From an uncultured Lachnospiraceae bacterium (lineage in GTDB: Bacteria; Bacillota; Clostridia; Lachnospirales; Lachnospiraceae), in contig CAJUNR010000002.1 of the NCBI GenBank assembly GCA_910587765.1, forward strand, positions 1 to 35,488: DNA of 35,488 bases, given 5' to 3'. Positions 13,610 through 21,955 of this stretch are shown piece by piece. The translations under genes and the position numbers were made by a program. The number at the start of each line of letters is the position of its first letter. Position 1 is the first letter of the stretch. Under the pieces are notes generated by a model that did no database searches, was not told the DNA's origin, and was given only the letters and a program-made list of their open reading frames with translations.

Positions 13610-14200
13610 ATGATGGAAGAAAGATTAAGGAAACAGCTTGATTTCGCGCTGGAGATCGACAAGGAGAAAAATATTCTCCGTCAGACCCACCTGTCCGGGC
13701 ACGGCAGAAGAGAGAATGACGCGGAGCATGCCTGGCACATGGCGGTCATGGCTTATCTGCTGAAGGAATATTCCAACGAGGAGATCGACATTACCAGAGT
13801 GATGCTCATGTGCCTGATTCATGATATCGTGGAGATTGAGGCGGGGGACACGTACGCATATGATGAGGAATTGAAGAAGACGCAGAAGGCCAGGGAGGAC
13901 GCCGCCAAGGAGAAACTCTATTCCATGCTGCCGGCGGATCAGAAGGAAGAACTGACGGCGCTCTTTGACGAGTTTGAAGAGTGCCGAAGCGCCGAGGCGA
14001 AATTTGCGCACGCGATGGACAATCTGCAGCCTTTGATCCTCAATCACAGCAACAACGGCGGGGACTGGAGAGCCCATCAGGTGACAGCAGGACAGGTATA
14101 CGGACGGCAGGCGAAGACGAAAGAAGGTTCCGAGACGCTCTACGAGGCGACGGATGAGATTATCCGCGAAAATATCAGAAAAGGAAATATCAAGGCTTAG
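13610..14200 (+). CDS. HD-domain hydrolase, YfbR/HDDC2-like
   Basis: 196 aa, cytoplasmic. The metal-binding HD pattern is visible as the first His in AEHAWHMA, the HD pair in IHDIVEIEAGD, and a later Asp in AHAMDNLQPL. Length and layout resemble HDDC2/YfbR-type 5'-deoxynucleotidases, which remove phosphate from deoxynucleoside monophosphates; the substrate here is inferred. Adjacent ATGs occur at 13610 and 13613, with GGAAGAAAG as a weak SD. It lies 34 nt after the DUF362 gene and is the last gene before two tandem hairpins. Confidence 0.85.
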   Translation: MMEERLRKQLDFALEIDKEKNILRQTHLSGHGRRENDAEHAWHMAVMAYLLKEYSNEEIDITRVMLMCLIHDIVEIEAGDTYAYDEELKKTQKAREDAAKEKLYSMLPADQKEELTALFDEFEECRSAEAKFAHAMDNLQPLILNHSNNGGDWRAHQVTAGQVYGRQAKTKEGSETLYEATDEIIRENIRKGNIKA

Positions 14201-14230
14201 GGAAGCGCTGATGAAAGCGTTTTCTGCATT

Positions 14231-14269
14231 GGATTTGCATTGCGAAGCAGCATTGCTTTCTGCAAATCC
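14231..14269. repeat. Stem-loop upstream of the terminator
   Basis: GGATTTGCA and TGCAAATCC enclose a second stem, GAAGCA-GCAT-TGCTTTC, giving one long interrupted hairpin without a T-run. Confidence 0.6.
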
Positions 14270-14274
14270 CGTGC

Positions 14275-14317
14275 ATCAAAACGGGCAGGGAAAAATGTTT
14301 TCCCTGCCCGTTTTGAT
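14275..14317. terminator. Strong, possibly bidirectional terminator
   Basis: ATCAAAACGGGCAGGGAAAA and its exact 20-nt complement are separated by only ATG. TCTTT follows on the plus strand. The A-rich left flank allows termination in both directions. It separates the MerR operon from the potassium uptake operon. Confidence 0.85.
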
Positions 14318-14417
14318 CTTTAGACCGTCTTAATACGAATGCCGGGATTCTTTCACTCTCTTAATCCGATCCGCAATATGATAGGGGTAGAGAGAAACAG
14401 AAGGGGGAGGCGGATTT

Positions 14418-15752
14418 ATGAATGCACTGGGATACAGAAGAAAAAAACTGACATCCTCCCGGATCATTATTCTTGGTTTTTCCGGTGTGATACTGGCGGG
14501 AGCGGTTTTGCTGATGATACCGTTTTCCAGCCGGGCGGGAACGGTGACTCCGTTTATGGATGCATTGTTTACATCCACCTCTGCAGTCTGTGTCACCGGA
14601 CTGGTCGTCCATGACACCGGAACTTACTGGTCGGCCTTCGGACAGTTGATTATTCTGATTCTGATCCAGATAGGCGGAATGGGCGTGATCACAGTTGCAG
14701 TTTCTTTGGCCGTTCTTTCTGGCAGAAAACTTTCTCTGATGCAGCGCGGTACGATGCAGGAGGCGATTTCGGCGCCGAAAGTAGGCGGAATCGTGCGGCT
14801 GACCGGCTTTATCATTCGCACGGCGCTGATCATCGAGCTTCTGGGCGCTGCTGCTCTGATGCCGGTGTTTTGCAGGGATTTTGGAATCCGGGGAATCTGG
14901 ATGGCGCTGTTTCACTCCGTATCCGCTTTCTGCAATGCCGGATTTGATTTGATGGGCGGGCGGGAGCCTTTTTCGTCTCTGACCGCTTATACCGCGGATC
15001 CGCTGGTCAATCTGACGGTCATGTTCCTGGTCATTGCGGGAGGAATCGGTTTTCTGACCTGGGACGATATACGGACAAACCGTCTGCAGTTCCGCAGGTA
15101 TCGGATGCAAAGCAAGGTAATTCTGTGTACGACAGCCGTTCTGCTGGCGCTTCCGGCCGCTTATTTTTACTTTTTTGAATATGGGGAGCTGGCTTTTGGG
15201 GAACGGATATTTGCATCGCTGTTTCAGGCGGTGACGCCGCGGACGGCGGGCTTTAATTCAACGGATTTAAATACTCTGAGCGAAGCGGGGCAGGCGGTCA
15301 CGGCGGTTTTGATGCTGATCGGCGGCAGTCCCGGTTCGACCGCCGGAGGTATGAAGACGACTACGGCGGCGGTATTGTCCGCTACGGCAGTTTCCACATT
15401 CTGCCGGGAAGAGCACGCGCATTTCTTTGGCAGAAGAATTGACGACGATGTGGTAAAAAACGCCGCGACCATTCTGCTCATGTATCTGGCGCTGTTTTTT
15501 TTCGGGGGACTGTTTATCAGCATCCTTGAAGGGCTTCCGGTGCTCGCCAGCCTGTTTGAGACGGCTTCCGCGGTGGGAACCGTGGGTCTGTCTCTGGGGC
15601 TTACTCCCGGTCTTTGCATAGCATCCCGGCTGATACTGATCCTTCTGATGTTCTTCGGGCGGGTGGGAGGTCTGACGCTGATCTTCGCCGCTTTGTCTGG
15701 CGGGCGGATCCAGGTATCTCAGCTGCCGAGAGAGAAGATTACGGTTGGATAA
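14418..15752 (+). CDS. ktrB: KtrB/TrkH-family potassium transporter, membrane subunit
   Basis: 444 aa, the length of KtrB and shorter than classic TrkH. The four pore-loop repeats are visible in order: TSTSAVCVTGL, FHSVSAFCNAGFD, AVTPRTAGFNSTD and ETASAVGTVGLSLG. Each carries the selectivity-filter glycine. It moves K+ (often with Na+) inward across the membrane and needs a cytoplasmic RCK partner, encoded 14 nt downstream. GGGGGAGG lies about 8 nt before the ATG. A TATGAT at 14377-14382 may be the -10 of its promoter, but no good -35 is seen. The third loop's PRTAG is a normal variant. Confidence 0.93.
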   Translation: MNALGYRRKKLTSSRIIILGFSGVILAGAVLLMIPFSSRAGTVTPFMDALFTSTSAVCVTGLVVHDTGTYWSAFGQLIILILIQIGGMGVITVAVSLAVLSGRKLSLMQRGTMQEAISAPKVGGIVRLTGFIIRTALIIELLGAAALMPVFCRDFGIRGIWMALFHSVSAFCNAGFDLMGGREPFSSLTAYTADPLVNLTVMFLVIAGGIGFLTWDDIRTNRLQFRRYRMQSKVILCTTAVLLALPAAYFYFFEYGELAFGERIFASLFQAVTPRTAGFNSTDLNTLSEAGQAVTAVLMLIGGSPGSTAGGMKTTTAAVLSATAVSTFCREEHAHFFGRRIDDDVVKNAATILLMYLALFFFGGLFISILEGLPVLASLFETASAVGTVGLSLGLTPGLCIASRLILILLMFFGRVGGLTLIFAALSGGRIQVSQLPREKITVG

Positions 15753-15766
15753 AAAGGAGGAATTGT

Positions 15767-16414
15767 ATGAAATCAGTACTTTTGATCGGGCTTGGACGTT
15801 TTGGAAAACATATTGCCATACATCTGAATGAACTTGGACATCAGGTTATGGCCGTAGATCATGAAGAAGAGCGTGTGGAATCAGTCCTGTCTTTTGTCAC
15901 CGGTGCACAGATCGGCGACAGCACCAACGAGGATTTTCTGCGGTCTCTGGGGATCCGAAATTTTGACGTCTGCATCGTTGCGATTGGTAATGATTTTCAG
16001 AGTTCTCTGGAAACCACCTCTCTTTTAAAAGAACTGGGTGCGAAACTGGTGGTGTCGAGAGCGGCCAGAGACGTGCAGAAAAAATTTCTGCTGCGAAACG
16101 GTGCGGATGAAGTAGTCTATCCGGAAAGACAGCTTGCGAAATGGACGGCAATCCGGTACACGGCAGATCATATTCTCGATTATATAGAGCTGGATGAGGC
16201 TCACGCCATGTTTGAGATCCCGGTTCCGGAGAACTGGGTCGGCCGGACCATCGGACAGATCGACATCCGCAGAAAATATAATATCAACATTATGGGCATC
16301 AAGAAAGACGGAAGGCTGGAACTTCTGCTGTCGCCGGATATTGTTCTGGCAAAGGATACTACCATGCTGGTGCTTGGTACGAACAGGGATCTGCAGAAAT
16401 GTTTTCACATATAG
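15767..16414 (+). CDS. ktrA: KtrA/TrkA-family RCK regulatory subunit
   Basis: 215 aa. The N-terminal RCK/Rossmann domain has GLGRFGKHIAIHL (GxGxxG) and an acidic end to strand 2 (AVDHEEER). The C-terminal RCK_C domain starts near residue 135 (HAMFEIPVPENWVGRT). The protein binds nucleotide and, in many Firmicutes, c-di-AMP through RCK_C, gating the KtrB channel. AAAAAGGAGG is a strong SD. Confidence 0.93.
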   Translation: MKSVLLIGLGRFGKHIAIHLNELGHQVMAVDHEEERVESVLSFVTGAQIGDSTNEDFLRSLGIRNFDVCIVAIGNDFQSSLETTSLLKELGAKLVVSRAARDVQKKFLLRNGADEVVYPERQLAKWTAIRYTADHILDYIELDEAHAMFEIPVPENWVGRTIGQIDIRRKYNINIMGIKKDGRLELLLSPDIVLAKDTTMLVLGTNRDLQKCFHI

Positions 16415-16449
16415 AATAAGGTTCAGCGTTTAGAACAGGGGGTGGGAAA

Positions 16450-16707
16450 ATGCGTGAACTGCTGCTTGTCACGGCTGTGGCGTTGATGGGAATTTACGGG
16501 TGGTTTCTTGTAAGGAAACTGGATGATTTTCTGGAGAAAGAAAATCAGGTGCGGAAGCGGCAGGTTTTGTCCGACAAAGTGGAGAACGAGCCGGAAGATG
16601 CGGATGTTTTTGCATTCTCAAAGTTTCTGTTTATGGAAGGAAGACGGGAAAAAATTTTGGAGTCAGGACCTTCTCTCGTACGGAAAATAAGGGCCGGTCG
16701 GATTTAA
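16450..16707 (+). CDS. Small single-pass membrane protein of unknown function
   Basis: 85 aa. One N-terminal membrane helix (about 3-21, LLLVTAVALMGIYGWFLV) is followed by a charged cytoplasmic tail rich in Lys, Arg and Glu. GGGGGTGG serves as SD. I do not recognise the family. Its place between ktrA and kdpD suggests a role in potassium uptake or its control, which is inference from position only. Confidence 0.75.
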   Translation: MRELLLVTAVALMGIYGWFLVRKLDDFLEKENQVRKRQVLSDKVENEPEDADVFAFSKFLFMEGRREKILESGPSLVRKIRAGRI

Positions 16708-16743
16708 GAAGTATGAATCATAGAAATTGTCAATGAAATGTGA

Positions 16744-16797
16744 TATAATGAGCGTAAACGAGAAGAAGGCGTTTACGCATTCGGCGAGCGGCGAATG
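16744..16797 (+). promoter_or_regulatory. Candidate kdpD promoter and structured leader
   Basis: TATAAT (16744-16749) has no good -35; TTGTCA lies only 10 nt upstream, so the promoter may be activator-dependent. Immediately downstream GCGTAAACG and CGTTTACGC form a perfect 9-bp stem (16752-16778). A second stem is CATTCG/CGAATG (16778-16797), and GAATC-GGA-GATTC follows near 16805. About 100 further nt lead to the kdpD start. The fold does not match a c-di-AMP (ydaO) riboswitch as I know it. Confidence 0.5.
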
Positions 16798-16895
16798 ACG
16801 ATTATGAATCGGAGATTCGTGATATCATATCATGAGCACCGGCAAGAAGCGCGGCGATGGGTCCGGTCGTATGGGAACCAATTGGAGGGGTGCAG

Positions 16896-19664
16896 ATGGA
16901 GGCGCAGGTTCAGATTTTGGATATACAGCCGCATCAGGCCTGTCATGAGGCAGAAGGTGAGAAGAGAGGGAAACTGAAGATCTATTTCAGTTATGCATCT
17001 GGCACGGGAAAAACATACGCTATGCTACAGGCGGCGCAGCAGGCCGGGGAGCGGGGGATCGATGTTGTGGCCGGTCATGTAGAGACGCATGGCTGTCCGC
17101 GGACGGCAAAGTTGCTCCGGGATCTGGAACTGCTGTCGGAAAAAGAGGGATTCTGCGGGAAAACGGCGATCCGGGAATTTGATCTCGACGCGGCCTTGAA
17201 GAGAAAGCCTGAGCTTCTTCTAGTGGATGAGTATGCGCATACCAATGCGGCCGGCAGCCGCCATATCAGTCGCTATCAGGATGTTCAGGAGCTTCTGGAT
17301 GCCGGTATCAGCGTATATACAACCGTCAATGTCCAGCATCTGGAAAGCCTGAATGATACGGTTTACGCTATTACCGGGCTTCAGGTAGGAGAGCGTATTC
17401 CGGATTCGGTTTTTGACCGGGCCGATCTGGTGGAACTGGTGGATCTGGAACCGTCGGAGCTGCTGGAACGTTTGGCTGGTGAAAGCGTTTGCGCCGGCCG
17501 TTTCCGTCATCCGTCACCCACCGGTTTTCCTGAGGTAGAAAATCTGTCGGCTCTGCGCGAACTTGCTCTGCGCCGCCACGCCGATCGAATCCGTCTGCTG
17601 GCCGAAAGAGGCAGGGCGCAAAGCCGCAGTGAGTATCATACAGGCGAACATATCCTTGTCTGTCTCTCGTCCTCGCCGTCCAACGGAAACATCATCCGGA
17701 CTGCGGCGAGGATGGCGAAGGCGTTCCGGGGAACCTTCACCGCGCTTTTTGTGGAGACGCCGGGGGCTGCGGACATGAACGAGGAGGATAAGAAGCGGCT
17801 GTGGGAGCATATGCGTCTGGCCAGACAGCTGGGGGCGGCCATAGAAACCGTCTGCGGAGAGGACGTTTCTTTTCAGATTGCGGAGTTTGCAAGACTTTCC
17901 GGCGTCTCAAAGATCGTGATCGGCCGCAGTACGGCAACCAGAAAACGGTTCTTCGGCAGGCCGGCTCTGACTGAACGGCTCATTGCCGCCGCTCCCGGTC
18001 TGGACATTCACATCATTCCGGATGCGGGTGTAGGAAGCGGGTATCAGGAGCAGAAGAAAAAACTGATTTCTATAGAGGCGGTGCCGGTTCGGGATATGGT
18101 AAAGACGATATTCGTCCTGCTGGCGGCGACGCTGATTGGTTGCGGCTTTGAATATCTGGGTTTTACGGAGGCCAATATCATAGCGGTCTGTATCTTCGGG
18201 GTGCTGGTGATCACGGTCATTACGACTAATCGTCTCTGCGGAATGGCGGCGTCTGTGATCAGCGTGCTGATCTTTAATTTTTTCTTTACGGTTCCGCGGT
18301 TTACGTTTCATTTTTATGACCCGGATTATCTGGTTACTTTTACGATTATGTTTATGGTGGCGCTTCTGACAGGTTCTCTTGCCGTCCGCCTGAAGGACAA
18401 CGCCCGGCAGTCCGCGCAGGCGGCATTCCGAACGCGGATTCTGTTCGAGACGAACCAACTGATTCAGAAGGAAAAGGACGAACAGTCCGTGGTACATGCT
18501 GCAGCCGGACAGATCATCAAACTTCTGAAAAAGGATGTGGCGGTGTATCTTCCGGATGGCAAAGGTCTTGCCGCTCCAGTCGTCTTCCGGGCGGAAAACA
18601 ACCTTGGTTTTGATCCGTATTCAGAGAAGGAACGTGCGGCCGCGCAATGGGTCTATCAGAACAACCGGCAGGCCGGCGCCGCCACAGATACCTTTTCCGA
18701 CGCGAAATGTCTGTATCTGGCTATTCGGGTCAAACATCAGGTGTACGGCGTGGTGGGAATTTCCATGGATGAAACACCGCTCGATTCCTTTGAAAACAGC
18801 GTAGTGCTCTCGATTCTGGGAGAATGCGCCCTGGCCCTGGAGAGCATCAAAAATGCAAAGGAAAAAGAGGAGGCGGCGATTCTGGCCAGGAACGAGCAGC
18901 TTCGCGCTAATCTGCTTCGGGCGATTTCTCATGATCTGCGCACGCCTCTCACTTCCATCTCCGGCAGCGCTGGCAACCTGCTGGCCAACTATCAGAAGAT
19001 GGATGCCGCGACCCGTGTGCAGACGTTTACCGATATCTATGATGATTCCATGTGGCTGATCAACCTGGTGGAGAACCTGCTGGCGGTTACCCGGATTGAG
19101 GGCGGTCAGGTGGAACTGCCCCGATCGGTGGAACTGGTGGACGAGATCGTCGCGGAGGCGCTGCGGCATGTCAGCCGGAAAAGCACGGAACACACGATTC
19201 GGGTGCATGCCGAAAAGGAGCTTTTGCTGGCAAAGGTCGACGCGAAGCTGATTGTCCAGGTGCTGATCAATCTGGTGGATAATGCGGTTAAATATACGCC
19301 GGCCGGTTCGACGATCGAGATCAACACCGGAAAAAGAGGAAAGTGGGTGGAAGTGTCCGTGTCGGACAACGGACCGGGGATTCCCGATGAACAGAAACCG
19401 CGGGTCTTTGACATGTTTTACAGCGGCGCCAACAAAAGCGCGGACAGCCGCAGAAGTCTGGGGCTGGGGCTTGCTCTGTGCAGATCGATCGTTACCGCTC
19501 ACGGCGGCACGATTACGGTATCTGATCACAAGCCTTTCGGTAGCGTATTTCTGTTTACACTGCCGGCCGGGGAGGTTGATATTTATGAACAAACCATTAA
19601 TTCTGGTTGTGGAGGACGACCCTCCGGTACGCAACCTGATTACAACAACATTAAAGATGAATGA
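16896..19664 (+). CDS. kdpD: KdpD-type sensor histidine kinase
   Basis: 922 aa. The N-terminal KdpD domain has a Walker A variant, ASGTGKTYAML (Lys39), then LLVDEYAHTN and TTVNVQHLESLND. A USP-like domain follows (about 250-370, HILVCLSSSPSNGN). Four membrane helices of the DUF4118 type span about 405-510, then a GAF-like region. HisKA carries SHDLRTPL (His679), and the ATPase domain has NLVDNAVKY and GLGLALC. It senses potassium or turgor stress and phosphorylates KdpE. TGGAGGGG precedes the ATG at 16896. The frame runs 80 nt into kdpE, giving a hydrophilic tail after the usual FTLP end. No kdpFABC genes are in the window; the neighbours are ktrBA. Confidence 0.93.
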   Translation: MEAQVQILDIQPHQACHEAEGEKRGKLKIYFSYASGTGKTYAMLQAAQQAGERGIDVVAGHVETHGCPRTAKLLRDLELLSEKEGFCGKTAIREFDLDAALKRKPELLLVDEYAHTNAAGSRHISRYQDVQELLDAGISVYTTVNVQHLESLNDTVYAITGLQVGERIPDSVFDRADLVELVDLEPSELLERLAGESVCAGRFRHPSPTGFPEVENLSALRELALRRHADRIRLLAERGRAQSRSEYHTGEHILVCLSSSPSNGNIIRTAARMAKAFRGTFTALFVETPGAADMNEEDKKRLWEHMRLARQLGAAIETVCGEDVSFQIAEFARLSGVSKIVIGRSTATRKRFFGRPALTERLIAAAPGLDIHIIPDAGVGSGYQEQKKKLISIEAVPVRDMVKTIFVLLAATLIGCGFEYLGFTEANIIAVCIFGVLVITVITTNRLCGMAASVISVLIFNFFFTVPRFTFHFYDPDYLVTFTIMFMVALLTGSLAVRLKDNARQSAQAAFRTRILFETNQLIQKEKDEQSVVHAAAGQIIKLLKKDVAVYLPDGKGLAAPVVFRAENNLGFDPYSEKERAAAQWVYQNNRQAGAATDTFSDAKCLYLAIRVKHQVYGVVGISMDETPLDSFENSVVLSILGECALALESIKNAKEKEEAAILARNEQLRANLLRAISHDLRTPLTSISGSAGNLLANYQKMDAATRVQTFTDIYDDSMWLINLVENLLAVTRIEGGQVELPRSVELVDEIVAEALRHVSRKSTEHTIRVHAEKELLLAKVDAKLIVQVLINLVDNAVKYTPAGSTIEINTGKRGKWVEVSVSDNGPGIPDEQKPRVFDMFYSGANKSADSRRSLGLGLALCRSIVTAHGGTITVSDHKPFGSVFLFTLPAGEVDIYEQTINSGCGGRPSGTQPDYNNIKDE

Positions 19665-20286
19665 TTACCGCTATCTGACGGCCGCCAACGGAGAGGCGGC
19701 GATTGCGGAAGCCTCTTCTCACAACCCGGATATCGTTCTTCTGGACCTGGGACTGCCGGATCTGGACGGTGTGCAGGTAATAAAGAATATACGATCATGG
19801 TCGAATCTGCCGATTATTGTCATCAGTGCCAGAAGTGAGGACGAAGACAAGATCGAGGCGCTCGACGCAGGGGCGGACGATTATTTGACCAAGCCATTTT
19901 CCGTAGAAGAACTGCTGGCTAGGCTTCGGGTTACCCGGCGCAGACTTTCGATCATGGCGGCCGGCGCGCTTTCGGCCGGTTCCGAGTTTGTGAACGGGAA
20001 ATTGCGGGTGGATTATGCGGGTGGGTGCGCCTTTCTGGATGGACAGGAGCTGCATCTGACGCCGATTGAGTATAAGCTTTTGTGCCTGCTGTCCAGACAT
20101 ATGGGCAAGGTATTGACTCATACCTTTCTGACCCAGAATATCTGGGGACGAAGCTGGGAGAACGACGTGGCTTCCCTTCGGGTCTTCATGGCGACGCTGC
20201 GCAGGAAGCTGGAGCCGGCTCCGGATTCGCCCCAGTATATCCAGACCCACATCGGCGTGGGTTATCGTATGATGAAGGTGGAATAG
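19585..20286 (+). CDS. kdpE: KdpE-type OmpR/PhoB response regulator
   Basis: 233 aa. The receiver domain has the acidic pair VVEDD, the phosphoacceptor Asp54 in LLDLGLPD, and the conserved Lys in LTKPFSVEELLAR. The C-terminal winged helix ends with HIGVGYRM. GGGGAGG lies about 9 nt before the ATG. The start overlaps the end of kdpD by 80 nt in another frame, so translation is probably coupled. The likely targets are potassium uptake genes; the nearby ktrBA is a plausible but unproven one. Confidence 0.93.
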   Translation: MNKPLILVVEDDPPVRNLITTTLKMNDYRYLTAANGEAAIAEASSHNPDIVLLDLGLPDLDGVQVIKNIRSWSNLPIIVISARSEDEDKIEALDAGADDYLTKPFSVEELLARLRVTRRRLSIMAAGALSAGSEFVNGKLRVDYAGGCAFLDGQELHLTPIEYKLLCLLSRHMGKVLTHTFLTQNIWGRSWENDVASLRVFMATLRRKLEPAPDSPQYIQTHIGVGYRMMKVE

Positions 20287-20307
20287 GTGGCGGCAGAAAC
20301 TCCCGTG

Positions 20308-20355
20308 CGGCCGGGAGGATGATCTGCCTGCGCCGGTCGGCGTGAGAGTGAAAAG
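20308..20355 (-). repeat. Remnant of the palindromic element (copy E)
   Basis: GGAGGATGATCTG, then TGCGCCGGTCGGCGTGAGAG and GTGAAAAG follow the order of the right end of copy A (3340-3398), with substitutions. The rest of the element is missing. It lies about 20 nt after the kdpE stop. Confidence 0.5.
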
Positions 20356-20380
20356 CAGGCGTTTCAAAGGAGGAGCAGAC

Positions 20381-20932
20381 TTGAAAAACGAGGTAACCAT
20401 ATCGGAACTGATGGTGAAGATGATCGGGTATTCCGGGGGGAATCTTCATGACATCGGGCATTTTATGAAAGTATATGCATATGCGAAGACGATTGCGGAA
20501 TGCGAAGGCGTCTCCGCGCATCTGCAGAAAACGATCGAGGCGGCGGCGATTCTTCATGACATCGCCTGCCCTCTGTGCAGGGAAAAATACGGCAATACCA
20601 ACGGAAAATATCAGGAAATGGAAGGAACCGCGCTGACGGAAGCGTTTCTTGCGGATAGCGGCCTGCCGGAAGAAATGACCCGCCGGGTCGTCTGGCTGGT
20701 GGGGCATCACCATACGATCGATCCGGTTGAGGGCGTCGATCACCAGATTCTGCTGGAGGCGGATTATCTGGTCAACGCGGAGGAGTCCGGGTATTCGGCG
20801 CGGCACATCCGGAACACGAGAGAAAAGCTGTTCCGGACCCGGACCGGCACCGCGCTGCTGGAGTCGGTTTACGAAACGCAGAGTCAGGAACAGGAGCCCG
20901 CTCAGAATGCCGTTACGCCGTCTCTTACATAG
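20381..20932 (+). CDS. HD-domain phosphohydrolase
   Basis: 183 aa from a TTG start at 20381, which has AAAGGAGG 6 nt upstream; an upstream GTG at 20342 has no SD. HD motifs are visible: His in GHFMKVYAYA, the HD pair in AAILHDIACP, GHHHTI, and Asp in LLEADYLVNAEE. These fit the metal-dependent HD superfamily (PF01966), acting on an unknown phosphate ester. The C terminus overlaps the end of the convergent lysR gene by 31 nt. Confidence 0.85.
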   Translation: MKNEVTISELMVKMIGYSGGNLHDIGHFMKVYAYAKTIAECEGVSAHLQKTIEAAAILHDIACPLCREKYGNTNGKYQEMEGTALTEAFLADSGLPEEMTRRVVWLVGHHHTIDPVEGVDHQILLEADYLVNAEESGYSARHIRNTREKLFRTRTGTALLESVYETQSQEQEPAQNAVTPSLT

Positions 20933-21792
20933 CGGATAAACGTCTCCGCCGCATGGTTCGGCGTCCGCTCCTTTCTCCAGATCAGGGCGTAGGAGACAGT
21001 GACCGCAGGGTTGGTGATCCGGCGGATGCAGATGGAATCCGGAGTGCGGATATCGTTGGCGGAGGCCGGATAGATGGCGATCCCCACGCCCTGTTCCACC
21101 AGCATGTAGGCGTTCAGCGTGTTGGAGATGCGGCAGAGGATATGGGGGCGGTTCCCGGTGAGTTCAAACCACCCGGTGATCTCCTGCAGCCGGGAGCGGC
21201 GGGAAGGAATGATCAGTTCATAGGGAGTCAGCTTTTCCAGGCGGACGGTTTCGCTGTCCTCCACGGCCAGCGGATGCTCCCTGGGCAGAATGGCGACCCA
21301 CGGTTCATCGTATACCGGGAGGACGTTCAGTTCTTCCACATTGTAGGGCGCTGTGATGATTCCGAGATCACAGAGCCCTTTTGTGACCCGGTCCGTCACC
21401 TCGTCGGAGCTTCCGTTCCACAGGTCGTACTGCACATGGGGATGCAGCCTGTGAAATCCGGCGATCCATCCAGAGAGCAGGCGCGGCGCATGCCCCTCCA
21501 CGGAGGCCAGATACAGCGTCCCGGTAAGTCCGGTATGAAGCTCCCGGACTCCTTCGGCCGAGCGCTTGGCCAGTTCCAGAATCTGCACGGCGTACTGCTG
21601 AAACAGGACGCCTTCCTCCGTGAGCCGGAGCATATGGGGCGTCCGGCAGAAAAGTCTGGCGCCCAGTTCTTTCTCCAGATCCTGAATCTGCCGGCTCAGA
21701 GGAGGCTGCGCCATGTGCAGTTTCTCCGCCGCTTTTGTAAAATTCAGTTCCTCCGCGACCGCCATAAAATACCGGATGTGCCGAAGCTCCAT
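20902..21792 (-). CDS. LysR-family transcriptional regulator
   Basis: 296 aa. The N-terminal HTH, MELRHIRYFMAVAEELNFTKAAEKLHMAQPPLSRQIQDLE in outline, is canonical, followed by a substrate-binding domain with NVLPVYDEPWVAILPREHPLA. PPLSRQI and LEKELGARLF are typical of the BenM/CatM-like and general LTTR groups. The start at 21792 follows AGGAGGAGG. It is divergent from the CstA-type transporter, with a perfect promoter (21927-21955), so it probably controls that gene. The inducer is unknown. Confidence 0.92.
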   Translation of the reverse strand: MELRHIRYFMAVAEELNFTKAAEKLHMAQPPLSRQIQDLEKELGARLFCRTPHMLRLTEEGVLFQQYAVQILELAKRSAEGVRELHTGLTGTLYLASVEGHAPRLLSGWIAGFHRLHPHVQYDLWNGSSDEVTDRVTKGLCDLGIITAPYNVEELNVLPVYDEPWVAILPREHPLAVEDSETVRLEKLTPYELIIPSRRSRLQEITGWFELTGNRPHILCRISNTLNAYMLVEQGVGIAIYPASANDIRTPDSICIRRITNPAVTVSYALIWRKERTPNHAAETFIRYVRDGVTAF

Positions 21793-21893
21793 CTGTGTTC
21801 CTCCTCCTGCGCTGCCGGTTCCGGCGTCCGTCCGGGCCGTGCTGAAATGTGCGAAATACGATGCTGCCGGTGACAATTCCTGAAAAAGACAGA

Positions 21894-21923
21894 TTGACAA
21901 TACTTAAAAGGTATGGTTATTAT
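21894..21923 (+). promoter_or_regulatory. Promoter of the cstA-type gene
   Basis: TTGACA (21894-21899), an 18-nt spacer and TATTAT (21918-21923). The leader to the ATG is about 80 nt. No sharp LysR box beyond the dyad described at 21890-21959 was found. Confidence 0.65.
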
Positions 21924-21926
21924 TTC

Positions 21927-21955
21927 ATTATATGTATTTTACAAATCTCTGTCAA
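21927..21955 (-). promoter_or_regulatory. Promoter of lysR
   Basis: On the minus strand, perfect TTGACA and TATAAT are separated by 17 nt. The -10 boxes of the two divergent promoters are only 3 nt apart, so the two polymerases must compete. Confidence 0.8.

Noticed and set aside
16744..16895. c-di-AMP (ydaO-type) riboswitch before kdpD
   Set aside because: Expected for potassium genes, but the conserved core segments of that riboswitch are not present; only simple hairpins are seen.
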